NCBI GenBank assembly: GCA_017399915.1
Contig: JAFQAS010000050.1
Coordinates: 62,001-126,000 of the forward strand
From: Muribaculaceae bacterium
GTDB taxonomy: Bacteria; Bacteroidota; Bacteroidia; Bacteroidales; Muribaculaceae
Reading direction: 5' to 3'
Length of the DNA stretch: 64,000 bases
The position numbers were made by a program, and so were the translations under genes. The notes under the pieces are model-generated. The model saw only the letters and a program-made list of their open reading frames with translations. It had not been told where the DNA came from and made no database searches. The stretch's first letter is position 1, and each line of letters begins with the position of its first letter. Positions 17,714-26,535 of the stretch are shown piece by piece.

Positions 17714-18457
17714 TCAATTTTTGCTTTTAAATGTAATTTTTGCTCTACAATTTGCCGTTTCATTGACTAAAATTTCAGTTTCGGCAATGTTTTCGTCGCA
17801 TTTTGTGCGAATGTGAGCTTTGTCGCCAAAATGAGTTTCATGTATATATTGAATCTCAAATCGAGAAATATCATTGTTGTCAAAAAACTCAATATCCCAT
17901 TGGTCGAGGAATGCGTCCATGTATCTCACACTATTCACATGGCGGTTAAAGTCGATGTCGCTCACTTTAAATCGGTGTTGAGCCGATAGTGTGGCTTCTT
18001 CCTCTTTCACCGGCATTAAACGGCTTTGCTTTGCAATGGGGCAAGGACGATCGTTGATAGTTTAGGCAAGCCACGAAATACCGGTAAGGTCCGATGGGCG
18101 ACGGGTGTCCATATCGATAGCAACCCATATTGTGCGCACATATCCTATCGTTTCGCCATTGCCGTCTTGGATTTCCATATTACGTTCTGAATAAAGGCGA
18201 TTAAAACCTTCAATCCAAGTGGTGAGGCTATATTCTTCATTCACGCCGGGGTAGCGAGTCATTTCGATTGACATGCGGCTCAATACCCAACCCGAGTTGA
18301 ACATAATCATGTCGCTATATCCAACACCGAGAATGTTGGCATGTTCGGTAGCAATCTCAATCACTCGTTGAGCGATGAGAGTGATAGGCATTTGGCGCTG
18401 AGCATTACATTCGCCGGCAGTGAGAAAATATTTGTGAGTATGTTCCTTTGGCCTCAT
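17714..18457 (-). pseudogene. Acyl-ACP thioesterase interrupted by one in-frame TAA
   Basis: Two pieces in the same frame make one Bacteroidetes-type acyl-ACP thioesterase of about 247 codons. The first (18457..18062) has the N-terminal hotdog domain (HKYFLTAGECNAQRQMPITL, FNSGWVLSRMSIEM, VRTIWVAIDMDTRRP) and ends at a TAA (18064..18062, codon 132). The second (residues 133 on, with an ATG at 18016) has the C-terminal hotdog (HRFKVSDIDFNRHVNSVRYMDAFLD). Only the stop codon separates them; no frameshift is needed and the total length fits the family. Intact enzymes release fatty acids from acyl-ACP. It may be a recent nonsense mutation, a sequencing error, or a gene split into two chains. It sits in the ilv operon, 16 bp after ilvN. 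Confidence 0.82.
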
Positions 18458-18473
18458 TATATAATATGTGTGA

Positions 18474-19022
18474 TTAAATTAACCCTTCGGCACGGCGGCG
18501 GGCTTGTTCTTCAAGGAACATTGTTACATATTCTTGAGTTGATTTAGTGATTGCCACACGACCGCTACGCACAAATTGGCGAATGTCATAGTTTTTCAAC
18601 TCTTCAAACAATGCTTCTGTTTCGTCGTTGTGTCCCGATTTCTCAATCACAGTATATTCTTTGGTGATTTCGAGAATTCGTGCATTATGGCGACGAATGA
18701 TTCCTTCGAGGTTTTTCTCGTTGAGGAGTTGCTCGGTAGGTACCTTGTAGAGAGCAATTTCTTGATACACAATCTCGTCATCGGTGTAAAGGAATGATTT
18801 CAACACATCGATGCGTTTCTCGATTTGTTTTACCACTTTTTCCATTGTTACACGGTCGCTCCATGTGGTAATAGTGAATTTGTGTATCCCTTCGATTGAT
18901 GAGGGGCTCACCGAAAGACTCTCGATGTTGAGGCAACGGCGAGTGTATATAATTGAAATTTGGTTGAGCAACCCAACTTGGTTTTCAGAGAAAACTGTTA
19001 CTGTAAATAATTGTTTTTCCAT
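18474..19022 (-). CDS. ilvN: Acetolactate synthase small (regulatory) subunit
   Basis: A 182-residue protein with an N-terminal ACT domain (LFTVTVFSENQVGLLNQISIIYTRRCLNIESLSV) and the usual C-terminal small-subunit domain. It binds valine or related amino acids and controls the IlvB catalytic subunit. It follows ilvB by 15 bp, the normal arrangement for a stoichiometric complex, and precedes the broken thioesterase by 16 bp. Confidence 0.92.
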   Translation of the reverse strand: MEKQLFTVTVFSENQVGLLNQISIIYTRRCLNIESLSVSPSSIEGIHKFTITTWSDRVTMEKVVKQIEKRIDVLKSFLYTDDEIVYQEIALYKVPTEQLLNEKNLEGIIRRHNARILEITKEYTVIEKSGHNDETEALFEELKNYDIRQFVRSGRVAITKSTQEYVTMFLEEQARRRAEGLI

Positions 19023-19037
19023 ATCGGTTACAGTGGA

Positions 19038-20753
19038 TTAGTTGATTTGATACTTCTCATTAGCGTTGAGCATGATGTCGTCAACGGCAGCTCCGGCAGG
19101 TGTCATTGGGAAAATCATGTCGGTGGGGTCGATGTTCACGTTGAGCATATATGCGCCTTTGTGGTTGAGCATACGTGCAATCGCATCATCGAGTTGTTCG
19201 CGAGTCTCAACGTTTTCAGCGGCGATGCCATAAGCATTGGCTATCGCTACGAAATCGGGATTTACCATTGGAGTTTGTGAGAAACGGCTGTTGAAGAAAA
19301 GTTCTTGCCATTGACGCACATTGCCAAGGAAATTATTGTTGAGAAGTATTATTTTCACATCGGTGCCATATTCCATAATGGTTCCGAGTTCTTGAATAGT
19401 CATTTGCAATCCGCCATCACCGGTGAAGAAGCACACAGTGCGTTCGGGAGCTCCCATTTTCGCTCCAATAGAGGCAGGTAGACCAAATCCCATTGTTCCA
19501 AGACCTCCTGATGTGAGAATACTCTTGGGGTCGGTGTAACGGAAATAGCGAGAAGAGAACATTTGGTTTTGTCCCACATCGGTAACCAAAACGGCTTTGT
19601 CGCCGGTGGCTTTTGATACTTTATGCGCCACTTCGCCCATTGTCATAGTGCCTTCGGTGCGGAATACCTCGCGTTCGATAACCTTTTCGCGTTCCACTTT
19701 GGCACATTCGTCAAATGTCTTGAGCCATTCGCTGTGGTCGGCAGGGTTGATGAGTGGCAGAAGTTTTTCAAGCACTTCGCGGGCATCGCCATGTATTGTA
19801 GCATCGGTTTTGATATTTTTGTCAAATTCCGATGAGTCGATGTCAATATGTACGATTTTGGCTTGAGGAGCATATTTAGAAGTGTCGCCGGTTACACGGT
19901 CGTCAAATCTCATGCCTATCGCAATAATCACGTCACTACGATTTGTGTTGATATTAGGACCGATATTGCCATGCATACCGAGCATACCTTTGTATAGACG
20001 GTGGTCGCTTGGTATGGTTGAAAGCCCAAGAAGCGTTGCAGCTACCGGAATGTCGGCTTTTTCAGCAAAAGCGGCAAGCTCTTTTTCAGCCCCTGAAATC
20101 ATCACACCATGTCCCGAAAGAATCATCGGGCGTTTTGCCGAATTGATAATATCGGCAGCAGCCTTTAAATCCTCATCGTTGATTTTGGGGTAGGGGATAT
20201 AACTACGTATATATGTGCATTTTTGGTGACTCCATTCGAGAAGTCCGTTTTGAGCATCTTTTGCGATGTCAAGCACTACCGGACCGGGACGGCCGGTGTT
20301 AGCAATATAGAATGCACGAGCCACTGCCCAAGGTATATCTTCGGCACGACGAATTTGGTAAGCCCATTTGGTGATTGGTTGGGTGATACCTACCACGTCG
20401 GTTTCTTGAAAAGCGTCGCTACCAAGGAATGAAGAGGCAACCTGTCCGGTGATGACTACCAATGGAGTGCTGTCCATTAGAGCGTCGCTCAAGCCGGTGA
20501 TTACATTTGTGGCAGCAGGTCCTGATGTTACAATGACAACGCCGGGACGACCTGTTACACGGGCATAACCTTGTGCAGCATGAGTTGCGCCTTGTTCGTG
20601 GCGAACGAGAATATGTTTTAATTGGTCGGTATAATCATATAGTTTGTCGTATACCGGAATTATAGCGCCACCGGGATAGCCGAATACGAGGTCAATCCCT
20701 TCTGCTATCAATGACTTTATTAAAGCCTCGGCACCTGTTATTCTCTCATTCAT
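19038..20753 (-). CDS. ilvB: Acetolactate synthase large (catalytic) subunit
   Basis: A 571-residue ThDP- and FAD-dependent enzyme: it condenses pyruvate with pyruvate or 2-oxobutyrate in the first step of the valine/isoleucine pathway. The N-terminal ThDP Glu lies in LVRHEQGATHAAQGYAR; the central FAD region follows (VAATLLGLSTIPSDH, GMRFDDRVTGD); the ThDP-binding GDG-NN motif is GDGGLQMTIQELGT...LLNNNFLGNVRQWQ near the C-terminus. It lies 46 bp after ilvD; that gap carries a copy of the AT-rich dispersed repeat. Confidence 0.95.
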   Translation of the reverse strand: MNERITGAEALIKSLIAEGIDLVFGYPGGAIIPVYDKLYDYTDQLKHILVRHEQGATHAAQGYARVTGRPGVVIVTSGPAATNVITGLSDALMDSTPLVVITGQVASSFLGSDAFQETDVVGITQPITKWAYQIRRAEDIPWAVARAFYIANTGRPGPVVLDIAKDAQNGLLEWSHQKCTYIRSYIPYPKINDEDLKAAADIINSAKRPMILSGHGVMISGAEKELAAFAEKADIPVAATLLGLSTIPSDHRLYKGMLGMHGNIGPNINTNRSDVIIAIGMRFDDRVTGDTSKYAPQAKIVHIDIDSSEFDKNIKTDATIHGDAREVLEKLLPLINPADHSEWLKTFDECAKVEREKVIEREVFRTEGTMTMGEVAHKVSKATGDKAVLVTDVGQNQMFSSRYFRYTDPKSILTSGGLGTMGFGLPASIGAKMGAPERTVCFFTGDGGLQMTIQELGTIMEYGTDVKIILLNNNFLGNVRQWQELFFNSRFSQTPMVNPDFVAIANAYGIAAENVETREQLDDAIARMLNHKGAYMLNVNIDPTDMIFPMTPAGAAVDDIMLNANEKYQIN

Positions 20754-20799
20754 ATAATTGTGAATTTTTAATTTTAAATTATGAATTATGCATTATAAA

Positions 20800-22623
20800 T
20801 TATTCTCTCACTCCTCCTTTGTCGGCCGATGTTACCATTGAGGCGTAAGCACGCAATGCTTTTGAAATCACGCGGTCGCGGTTGCGAGGGGTAAATGCCT
20901 CTTTGCCGCGAGCTTCCTCCTCTTTGCGACGATTTTCCATTTCTTCATCGCTGATTTCCACACTGATAGTGCGTTGAGGAATGTTGATGTCAATGATGTC
21001 GCCATCGCGAACGAGTCCGATGTTACCACCTGCTGCAGCTTCGGGTGAGATGTGGCCGATTGACAAGCCTGATGTGCCACCTGAGAAACGACCATCGGTA
21101 ATCAATGCACACTCTTTACCCAAGTGTTTACTTTTAATATAGCTTGTGGGGTAGAGCATTTCTTGCATGCCGGGGCCTCCTTTAGGTCCTTCGTGAGTGA
21201 TTACTACTACATCACCGGCAACCACTTTGTCGCGAAGGATACCTTCAACTGCATCTTCTTGTGATTCGAATACTTTAGCGGGGCCACGGAAGTGGAAAAT
21301 GCTTTCATCTACACCGGCGGTTTTTACCACACAACCATCGAGGGCGATGTTGCCACGTAATACTGCCAATCCGCCATCTTTTACGTAGGCATGTTCAAAG
21401 TCGCGAATGCAACCTTTTTCACGGTCGGTGTCGAGGGTTTCGTATGTGCAGCTTTGAGAGCCAAGTATGATATTTTTCTTTTCGCCCGGAGCGCTTTTCC
21501 ACATCGCTTCGGCTTCGGCATCGAAGTTTTTACCTCCGATAGCATATTTTTCTATAGCGTCGCCAAGAGTCAAACCATCAACACGTTTTACCGATGTGTC
21601 GACGATGCCTTGGTCGGCAAGAACTTTCATGATTGAGATGATACCACCTGCGCGGTTCACATCTTGAATGTGATATTTTGAGTTTGGAGCCACTTTGCAC
21701 AATACCGGAGTTTTGCGTGAAAGAGCATCAATATCGGCCATTGTGAAGTTGGCTTCAGCTTCATGAGCTACGGCAAGAAGGTGGAGTACTGTGTTGGTCG
21801 ATCCGCCCATAGCAATATCGAGGGTCATTGCATTGAGCATAGCTTGACGAGTGGCGATATTACGAGGCAATACGCTTTCATCATCGTCATAGTAATATGC
21901 AAAAGTGTTTTTTACGATTTGTTGAGCGGCTTTTTTGAATAGCTCGGTGCGATTGGCGTGAGTAGCTACGATTGTGCCATTGCCGGGGAGAGCCAAGCCG
22001 ATAGCCTCGTTGAGCGAGTTCATAGAGTTAGCAGTAAACATTCCAGAGCAAGAACCACAAGTGGGGCAACCGCATTGTTCGAGTTTTGTGACAGTTTCGT
22101 CATCAACGCTATCGTCGGCGGCATCAATCATGATGTCGATAAGGTCGAGAGGACGATCGCCAAGACGACCGGCTTCCATTGGGCCTCCCGATACGAAGAT
22201 TGCAGGGATATTTAATCGCATGGCAGCCATGAGCATACCCGGAGTTACTTTGTCGCAGTTTGATATACACACCATGGCATCGGCCTTGTGGGCGTTGACC
22301 ATATATTCAACCGAGTCAGCGATAAGATCGCGAGAGGGGAGCGAATAAAGCATACCGTCATGTCCCATTGCGATACCATCGTCGATGGCGATAGTGTTGA
22401 ATTCAGCAGCGAAGCAACCGAGTTTCTCTATTTCAGCTTTTACGATTTGTCCAATTTCATGGAGATGAGTGTGTCCCGGCACAAATTGTGTGAATGAATT
22501 GACGACGGCAATAATAGGCTTGCCTATTTGTTCTTCTTTCATACCATTGGCACGCCAAAGCGCACGAGCGCCTGCCATTCTTCTTCCTTGTGTGCTTGCA
22601 GCACTTCTGAGTGGTTTACTCAT
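20800..22623 (-). CDS. ilvD: Dihydroxy-acid dehydratase
   Basis: A 607-residue Fe-S dehydratase, third step of the Ile/Val pathway. Start set at ATG 22623 ([15 protein letters not shown]): a strong GGAGG lies 8 nt upstream and the product length fits the family; the upstream in-frame ATG lies inside the regulatory leader. Fe-S ligands appear in [12 protein letters not shown] and in [19 protein letters not shown]. Other signatures are [11 protein letters not shown] and [19 protein letters not shown]. It is the first gene of the ilvD-ilvB-ilvN operon, which begins with a leader peptide rich in Ile/Val/Leu. Confidence 0.95.
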   Translation of the reverse strand: MSKPLRSAASTQGRRMAGARALWRANGMKEEQIGKPIIAVVNSFTQFVPGHTHLHEIGQIVKAEIEKLGCFAAEFNTIAIDDGIAMGHDGMLYSLPSRDLIADSVEYMVNAHKADAMVCISNCDKVTPGMLMAAMRLNIPAIFVSGGPMEAGRLGDRPLDLIDIMIDAADDSVDDETVTKLEQCGCPTCGSCSGMFTANSMNSLNEAIGLALPGNGTIVATHANRTELFKKAAQQIVKNTFAYYYDDDESVLPRNIATRQAMLNAMTLDIAMGGSTNTVLHLLAVAHEAEANFTMADIDALSRKTPVLCKVAPNSKYHIQDVNRAGGIISIMKVLADQGIVDTSVKRVDGLTLGDAIEKYAIGGKNFDAEAEAMWKSAPGEKKNIILGSQSCTYETLDTDREKGCIRDFEHAYVKDGGLAVLRGNIALDGCVVKTAGVDESIFHFRGPAKVFESQEDAVEGILRDKVVAGDVVVITHEGPKGGPGMQEMLYPTSYIKSKHLGKECALITDGRFSGGTSGLSIGHISPEAAAGGNIGLVRDGDIIDINIPQRTISVEISDEEMENRRKEEEARGKEAFTPRNRDRVISKALRAYASMVTSADKGGVRE

Positions 22624-22649
22624 AACTTTTTCCTCCGTTTTTAACTGCA

Positions 22650-22689
22650 ATGCCTCCCAATGTGCGTTTTGTGCATGGTGGGGAGGCAT
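22650..22689 (-). promoter_or_regulatory. ilvD leader hairpin (candidate attenuator)
   Basis: ATGCCTCCC (22689..22681) pairs with GGGAGGCAT (22658..22650), a perfect 9 bp stem just after the leader peptide stop. The CCTCCC arm can also pair with GGGAGG at 22749..22744 (ribosome site of the leader peptide) or with the GGAGG ahead of ilvD. No U-run follows, so control may act on ilvD translation or through Rho rather than as an intrinsic terminator. Confidence 0.55.
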
Positions 22690-22693
22690 CGTG

Positions 22694-22735
22694 TTATATA
22701 TTATATATAATTAATGTGTAAATATCTACAATCAT
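22694..22735 (-). CDS. Ile/Val/Leu-rich leader peptide of the ilv operon
   Basis: A 13-codon frame, [13 protein letters not shown] then TAA, in which seven residues are branched-chain amino acids (five Ile, one Val, one Leu). It has a good ribosome site (GGGAGG, 22749..22744) 8 nt before its ATG, and its stop lies 4 nt before the hairpin at 22689. This is the classical layout of attenuation: slow translation at Ile/Val/Leu codons when the amino acids are scarce alters folding of the RNA behind it. The peptide and hairpin are directly visible; the mechanism is inferred. Confidence 0.7.
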   Translation of the reverse strand: MIVDIYTLIIYNI

Positions 22736-22813
22736 TTCGTAACCCTCCCTTGGTTATAGTCGACCGACGACCACCACCACATTTAGCAGGGGAGAATGAT
22801 TAATGATATGTTG

Positions 22814-22821
22814 CAAATATT
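22814..22821 (-). promoter_or_regulatory. Candidate -7 element of the ilv operon
   Basis: AATATTTG on the minus strand, one mismatch from TAnnTTTG, about 80 bp upstream of the leader peptide. It would give a leader of roughly 180 nt before ilvD. The AT-rich stretch from here to 23120 shows no gene. Confidence 0.35.
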
Positions 22822-23122
22822 GACGATTCATCTAACATTAAATTGAATTGCTTGCAAAATTATGCTTTTTAACAACAAAATGCAAATAAAACGACAATAA
22901 AAACAATATATATGTCAAAAATGGAAAATATGAGGAGTGAATTTGGTGATTTTGAGGTTTGTTAATATAAGGAGATTGTCGATAAAATTCAAAGTGTTTG
23001 TTGATTTTGCTTTTTTTGAGTTATTTGGTGTGATAATTTGGCAAAAACTAATAAAAAAGAATTTTTTATCGAATTAAAATATCAAAGTGTTAAATGTTAA
23101 AACCGAAGAAAAAGTGCCAATA

Positions 23123-23156
23123 TTTGTTTAAGATTAGATATTTTATATTATCTTTG
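23123..23156 (+). promoter_or_regulatory. Promoter of the susC-susD unit
   Basis: TTTG at 23123-23126 and a perfect TATCTTTG at 23149-23156, spacer 22 bp (one above the usual range). The 5' leader to ATG 23257 is about 95 nt. Confidence 0.55.
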
Positions 23157-23256
23157 CAAATTGTTAGGTATATTATGACGTAATGTACCGCAATAGTAAT
23201 AAGAGAAAAGATAAAAATAAATAACAATTATTCTATGTTTAATTAATTATTAATTT

Positions 23257-26200
23257 ATGAAAAAGCTGTTTCTATTACTTTTGGCAGTCCTTTCAATAAG
23301 CCTTTGCGCGTCGGCTCAGACTCGTACGGTGAAAGGGGTTGTCGTGTATGCCGGAGACCAAGAGCCACTTCCTGGCGCTACTATTCTTCCGGTTGGCGGC
23401 GGTAATGGTGTAGCAACCGACCTCGATGGTAAATTTAGCCTCGAAGTGCCCGCTAAAGTAACAAAATTGAACGTATCTTACGTTGGTATGGTAACAAAAC
23501 AAGTTACTATCACTACAGGTGAAATGCGTATCGAGTTGACTAACTCTGAAAACAACCTTGATGAAGTTATGGTTGTTGCTTATGGTACTGCAAAAAAATC
23601 AACCTATACAGGTTCGGCTGCAGTAGTAAAAGCTGACGACATCAACAAGGTACAAACTTCAAATGCTGTTAACGCATTGAATGGTAAAGTATCGGGTGTT
23701 CAATTGAACAACGCTACAGGTCAACCAGGTTCTAACAATCCCACAATCCTTATTCGTGGTATTTCTTCAATCAACGCCGGTTCACAACCATTGTATATCG
23801 TCGATGGCGCACCTTATGATGGAGATATCAACAATATCTCTACTCAAGACATCGAGTCAATGACAGTGTTGAAAGACGCTGCTTCAAATGCTCTTTATGG
23901 TGCTCGTGGTGCTAACGGTGTTATCGTAATCACTACTAAAAAAGGTAAACAAGGTGATGCTAAAGTAACTCTTGACGCTAAATGGGGTGCTAACACTCGC
24001 GCTACTCAAGATTACAACACTATCAAAGATCCAGCTCAATACTACGAAATGTATTATGGCGCATTGAAGGGTTATATGATGAACACCCTTGGCTATGGCG
24101 AAGCTGCTGCTCACGCTCAAGCTAATGCTGTAATGACTGGTAACGGTTCTTATGGTCTTGGTTACAATGTTTACAATGTGCCCGATGGTCAATTCCTTAT
24201 CGGTACAAACGGTAAACTTAACCCTAATGCTACTCTTGGTAACTTAGTAAACTATAAAGGTACTGACTATTATTTGACTCCTGATAACTGGTTGGACGAA
24301 GCTTATAAATCAAGCCTCCGTCAAGAATACAACTTGGCTATCAACGGTGGTACTGATCGTTCTTCATTCTACGCTTCTTTGAGCTACCTTGACAACGAAG
24401 GTATCACAGCTAACTCTGACTACGAACGTTTCACCGGTCGTTTGAAAGCTGACTACCAAGTTAAAAATTGGTTGAAAGTTGGTGCTAACATGTCTTACAC
24501 TCACTTCGACGCTAACTCACTTGGTGAAGACGGTGCTTCAAACTCTTCAGTTAACATCTTCGCATATGCTACTCGTGTAGCTCCTATCTATCCTCTTTAT
24601 ATCCGCGATGCTCAAGGTAACATTCGCAAAGATGATATGGGATTCTCAATGTATGACTTTGGTGAAGGTGACAATGGTGGTAGCCAACGTATGATGCTTT
24701 CAGGTGCTAACCCTTATGCAGAAAATCAACTTAACACTGATAACTACGAAGGTAACGCTTTCACTGCTCAAGGTTTCGCTGAAATCAAATTCCTCAAAGA
24801 TTTCAAATTCACTTGGAACAGTGGTGTGACTGTTGACGAAACTCGTACTAACGCGTTTACTAACCCTTACTATGGTCAATATGCTTCTTCAAACGGTATG
24901 TCATATAAATATCATACTCGTTCAGTTGCTCAAAACCATCAACAATTGTTGACTTGGGGCCGTCAATTTGGCAAACACAATGTTGACGTAATGCTCGGTC
25001 ACGAATACTATCTCCGTGATTACTACTACTTGTATGCTTCTAAAACTAACTTCTTAGATCCTAACAACCAAGAATTGGCTGGTGGTATCTCTGAAAATGG
25101 CTCTAACTCATACACTACTAAATACAACACTGAAGGTTATTTCGGTCGTGCTCAATATGACTACGATGGCAAGTACTTCGCTTCAGCTTCTTATCGTCGT
25201 GATGCTTCTTCTCGTTTCCACCCAGATAACCGTTGGGGTAACTTCTGGTCAGCTGGTCTTGCTTGGAACATTGCTAAAGAAGATTTCTTCACTGCTGAAA
25301 TGTTCGACCTTTTGAAAGTTAAAGCATCTTATGGTTCACAAGGTAACGATAACATCGGTAACTACCTTTATGTAAATACATTCGACATTGTAAACTCTAA
25401 TGGTAACCCTGCAGCTGTTCCTTCAATGATGGGTAACAAAGAAATCACTTGGGAAACTCAAGGTAACTTCAATGCCGGTGTTGACTTCGGTATGTGGAAC
25501 GGTCGATTCAGCGGTACTGTTGAATACTTCTATCGTAAGACAACTGACATGTTGTTCTCATTCCCATTGCCACCTTCATTTGGTTATAGCTCTTACTATG
25601 CTAACATCGGTGACATGCGTAACCAAGGTGTTGAAATCGAACTTCAAGCAACTCCTATCGTAACTCGCGATTTCTCTTGGGATGTTCGTTTGAACTTGAC
25701 TCACTACAAAAACAAAATCACTTCTCTTCCTAAAGAACGTCGCACAATGGAATGTGACGGTGTAGAAGGTTACTCAAGCGGTAGCTACTACTATGGTGAA
25801 GGTATTTCACTTTACACTTTCCGTATGCACAAATATGCAGGTGTTGACGAAAATGGTAATTCTTTATGGTGGAAAAACATCGAAGAACCAGTTGTTGACG
25901 CTAGTGGCAACAAAGTTCTTGACGAAAACGGTAATGTTGTAACTAAAGTTGTAGGTAAAGAAAAAACTGATCAATATTCAGAAGCTGACTACTACCTCTG
26001 TGGTACTGCACTTCCTGATGTATATGGTGGTTTCGGAACTTCACTTGCTTACAAAGGCTTCGACCTTTCTGTTGACTTCGGTTTCCAAATCGGTGGTCAA
26101 GTTTATGATGGCGACTATGCAAGCTTCATGTCATCTCCAACAGCACGTAGCAAAGGTAACAACTTCCACGCTGACTTGTTGAACGCATGGAGCACTGATA

Positions 26201-26505
26201 ACAAAGGCTCAAACATTCCTCGTTTCCAATTTGGTGATGAATACTCAGCTTCTTCATCTGATCGTTTCTTGACTGATGCTTCTTACCTCAGCTTGAACAA
26301 CATCAACTTTGGTTATACTTTGCCTTTGGCATTGACTCGTAAAGCCGGTATGGACAAAGTTCGTTTCTATGTATCTGCCGATAACATTTGGGTATGGTCA
26401 AAACGTCAAGGTCTTGACCCACGCCAATCTATCACCGGTGGTGCAACAAGCGCTTACTATGCTCCTATCCGCACAATCTCTGGTGGTTTGACATTGACTT
26501 TCTAA
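23257..26505 (+). CDS. SusC/RagA-family TonB-linked outer membrane transporter
   Basis: A 1082-residue TonB-dependent transporter. It has a signal peptide (KKLFLLLLAVLSISLCASAQ), an N-terminal carboxypeptidase-regulatory-like domain (about residues 24-92, VKGVVVYAGDQEPLPGATI...VATDLDGKFSLEV), a plug (PLYIVDGAPYDG...SIESM-type region) with the SusC signature NALYGARGANGVIVITTKKG near residue 215, and a barrel ending in a terminal Phe (SGGLTLTF). It pairs with the SusD-like lipoprotein encoded 30 bp downstream to import an oligosaccharide or peptide across the outer membrane. No glycoside hydrolase or regulator lies beside it, so the substrate cannot be predicted. Codon use is strongly biased (GGT, AAC, CTT, GAC), suggesting high expression. 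Confidence 0.93.
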   Translation: MKKLFLLLLAVLSISLCASAQTRTVKGVVVYAGDQEPLPGATILPVGGGNGVATDLDGKFSLEVPAKVTKLNVSYVGMVTKQVTITTGEMRIELTNSENNLDEVMVVAYGTAKKSTYTGSAAVVKADDINKVQTSNAVNALNGKVSGVQLNNATGQPGSNNPTILIRGISSINAGSQPLYIVDGAPYDGDINNISTQDIESMTVLKDAASNALYGARGANGVIVITTKKGKQGDAKVTLDAKWGANTRATQDYNTIKDPAQYYEMYYGALKGYMMNTLGYGEAAAHAQANAVMTGNGSYGLGYNVYNVPDGQFLIGTNGKLNPNATLGNLVNYKGTDYYLTPDNWLDEAYKSSLRQEYNLAINGGTDRSSFYASLSYLDNEGITANSDYERFTGRLKADYQVKNWLKVGANMSYTHFDANSLGEDGASNSSVNIFAYATRVAPIYPLYIRDAQGNIRKDDMGFSMYDFGEGDNGGSQRMMLSGANPYAENQLNTDNYEGNAFTAQGFAEIKFLKDFKFTWNSGVTVDETRTNAFTNPYYGQYASSNGMSYKYHTRSVAQNHQQLLTWGRQFGKHNVDVMLGHEYYLRDYYYLYASKTNFLDPNNQELAGGISENGSNSYTTKYNTEGYFGRAQYDYDGKYFASASYRRDASSRFHPDNRWGNFWSAGLAWNIAKEDFFTAEMFDLLKVKASYGSQGNDNIGNYLYVNTFDIVNSNGNPAAVPSMMGNKEITWETQGNFNAGVDFGMWNGRFSGTVEYFYRKTTDMLFSFPLPPSFGYSSYYANIGDMRNQGVEIELQATPIVTRDFSWDVRLNLTHYKNKITSLPKERRTMECDGVEGYSSGSYYYGEGISLYTFRMHKYAGVDENGNSLWWKNIEEPVVDASGNKVLDENGNVVTKVVGKEKTDQYSEADYYLCGTALPDVYGGFGTSLAYKGFDLSVDFGFQIGGQVYDGDYASFMSSPTARSKGNNFHADLLNAWSTDNKGSNIPRFQFGDEYSASSSDRFLTDASYLSLNNINFGYTLPLALTRKAGMDKVRFYVSADNIWVWSKRQGLDPRQSITGGATSAYYAPIRTISGGLTLTF

Positions 26506-26535
26506 ACTTAACAGTTGAAAATAAAAATGCATAAT

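Noticed and set aside
22732..22782. A 16-codon minus-strand frame with three Trp codons ([16 protein letters not shown]) upstream of ilvD, and an overlapping frame with five Val codons
   Set aside because: The Trp-rich frame makes no sense for ilv control and has no clear ribosome site; the Val-rich frame lacks an ATG. The frame at 22735..22694 has both a ribosome site and Ile/Val/Leu codons.
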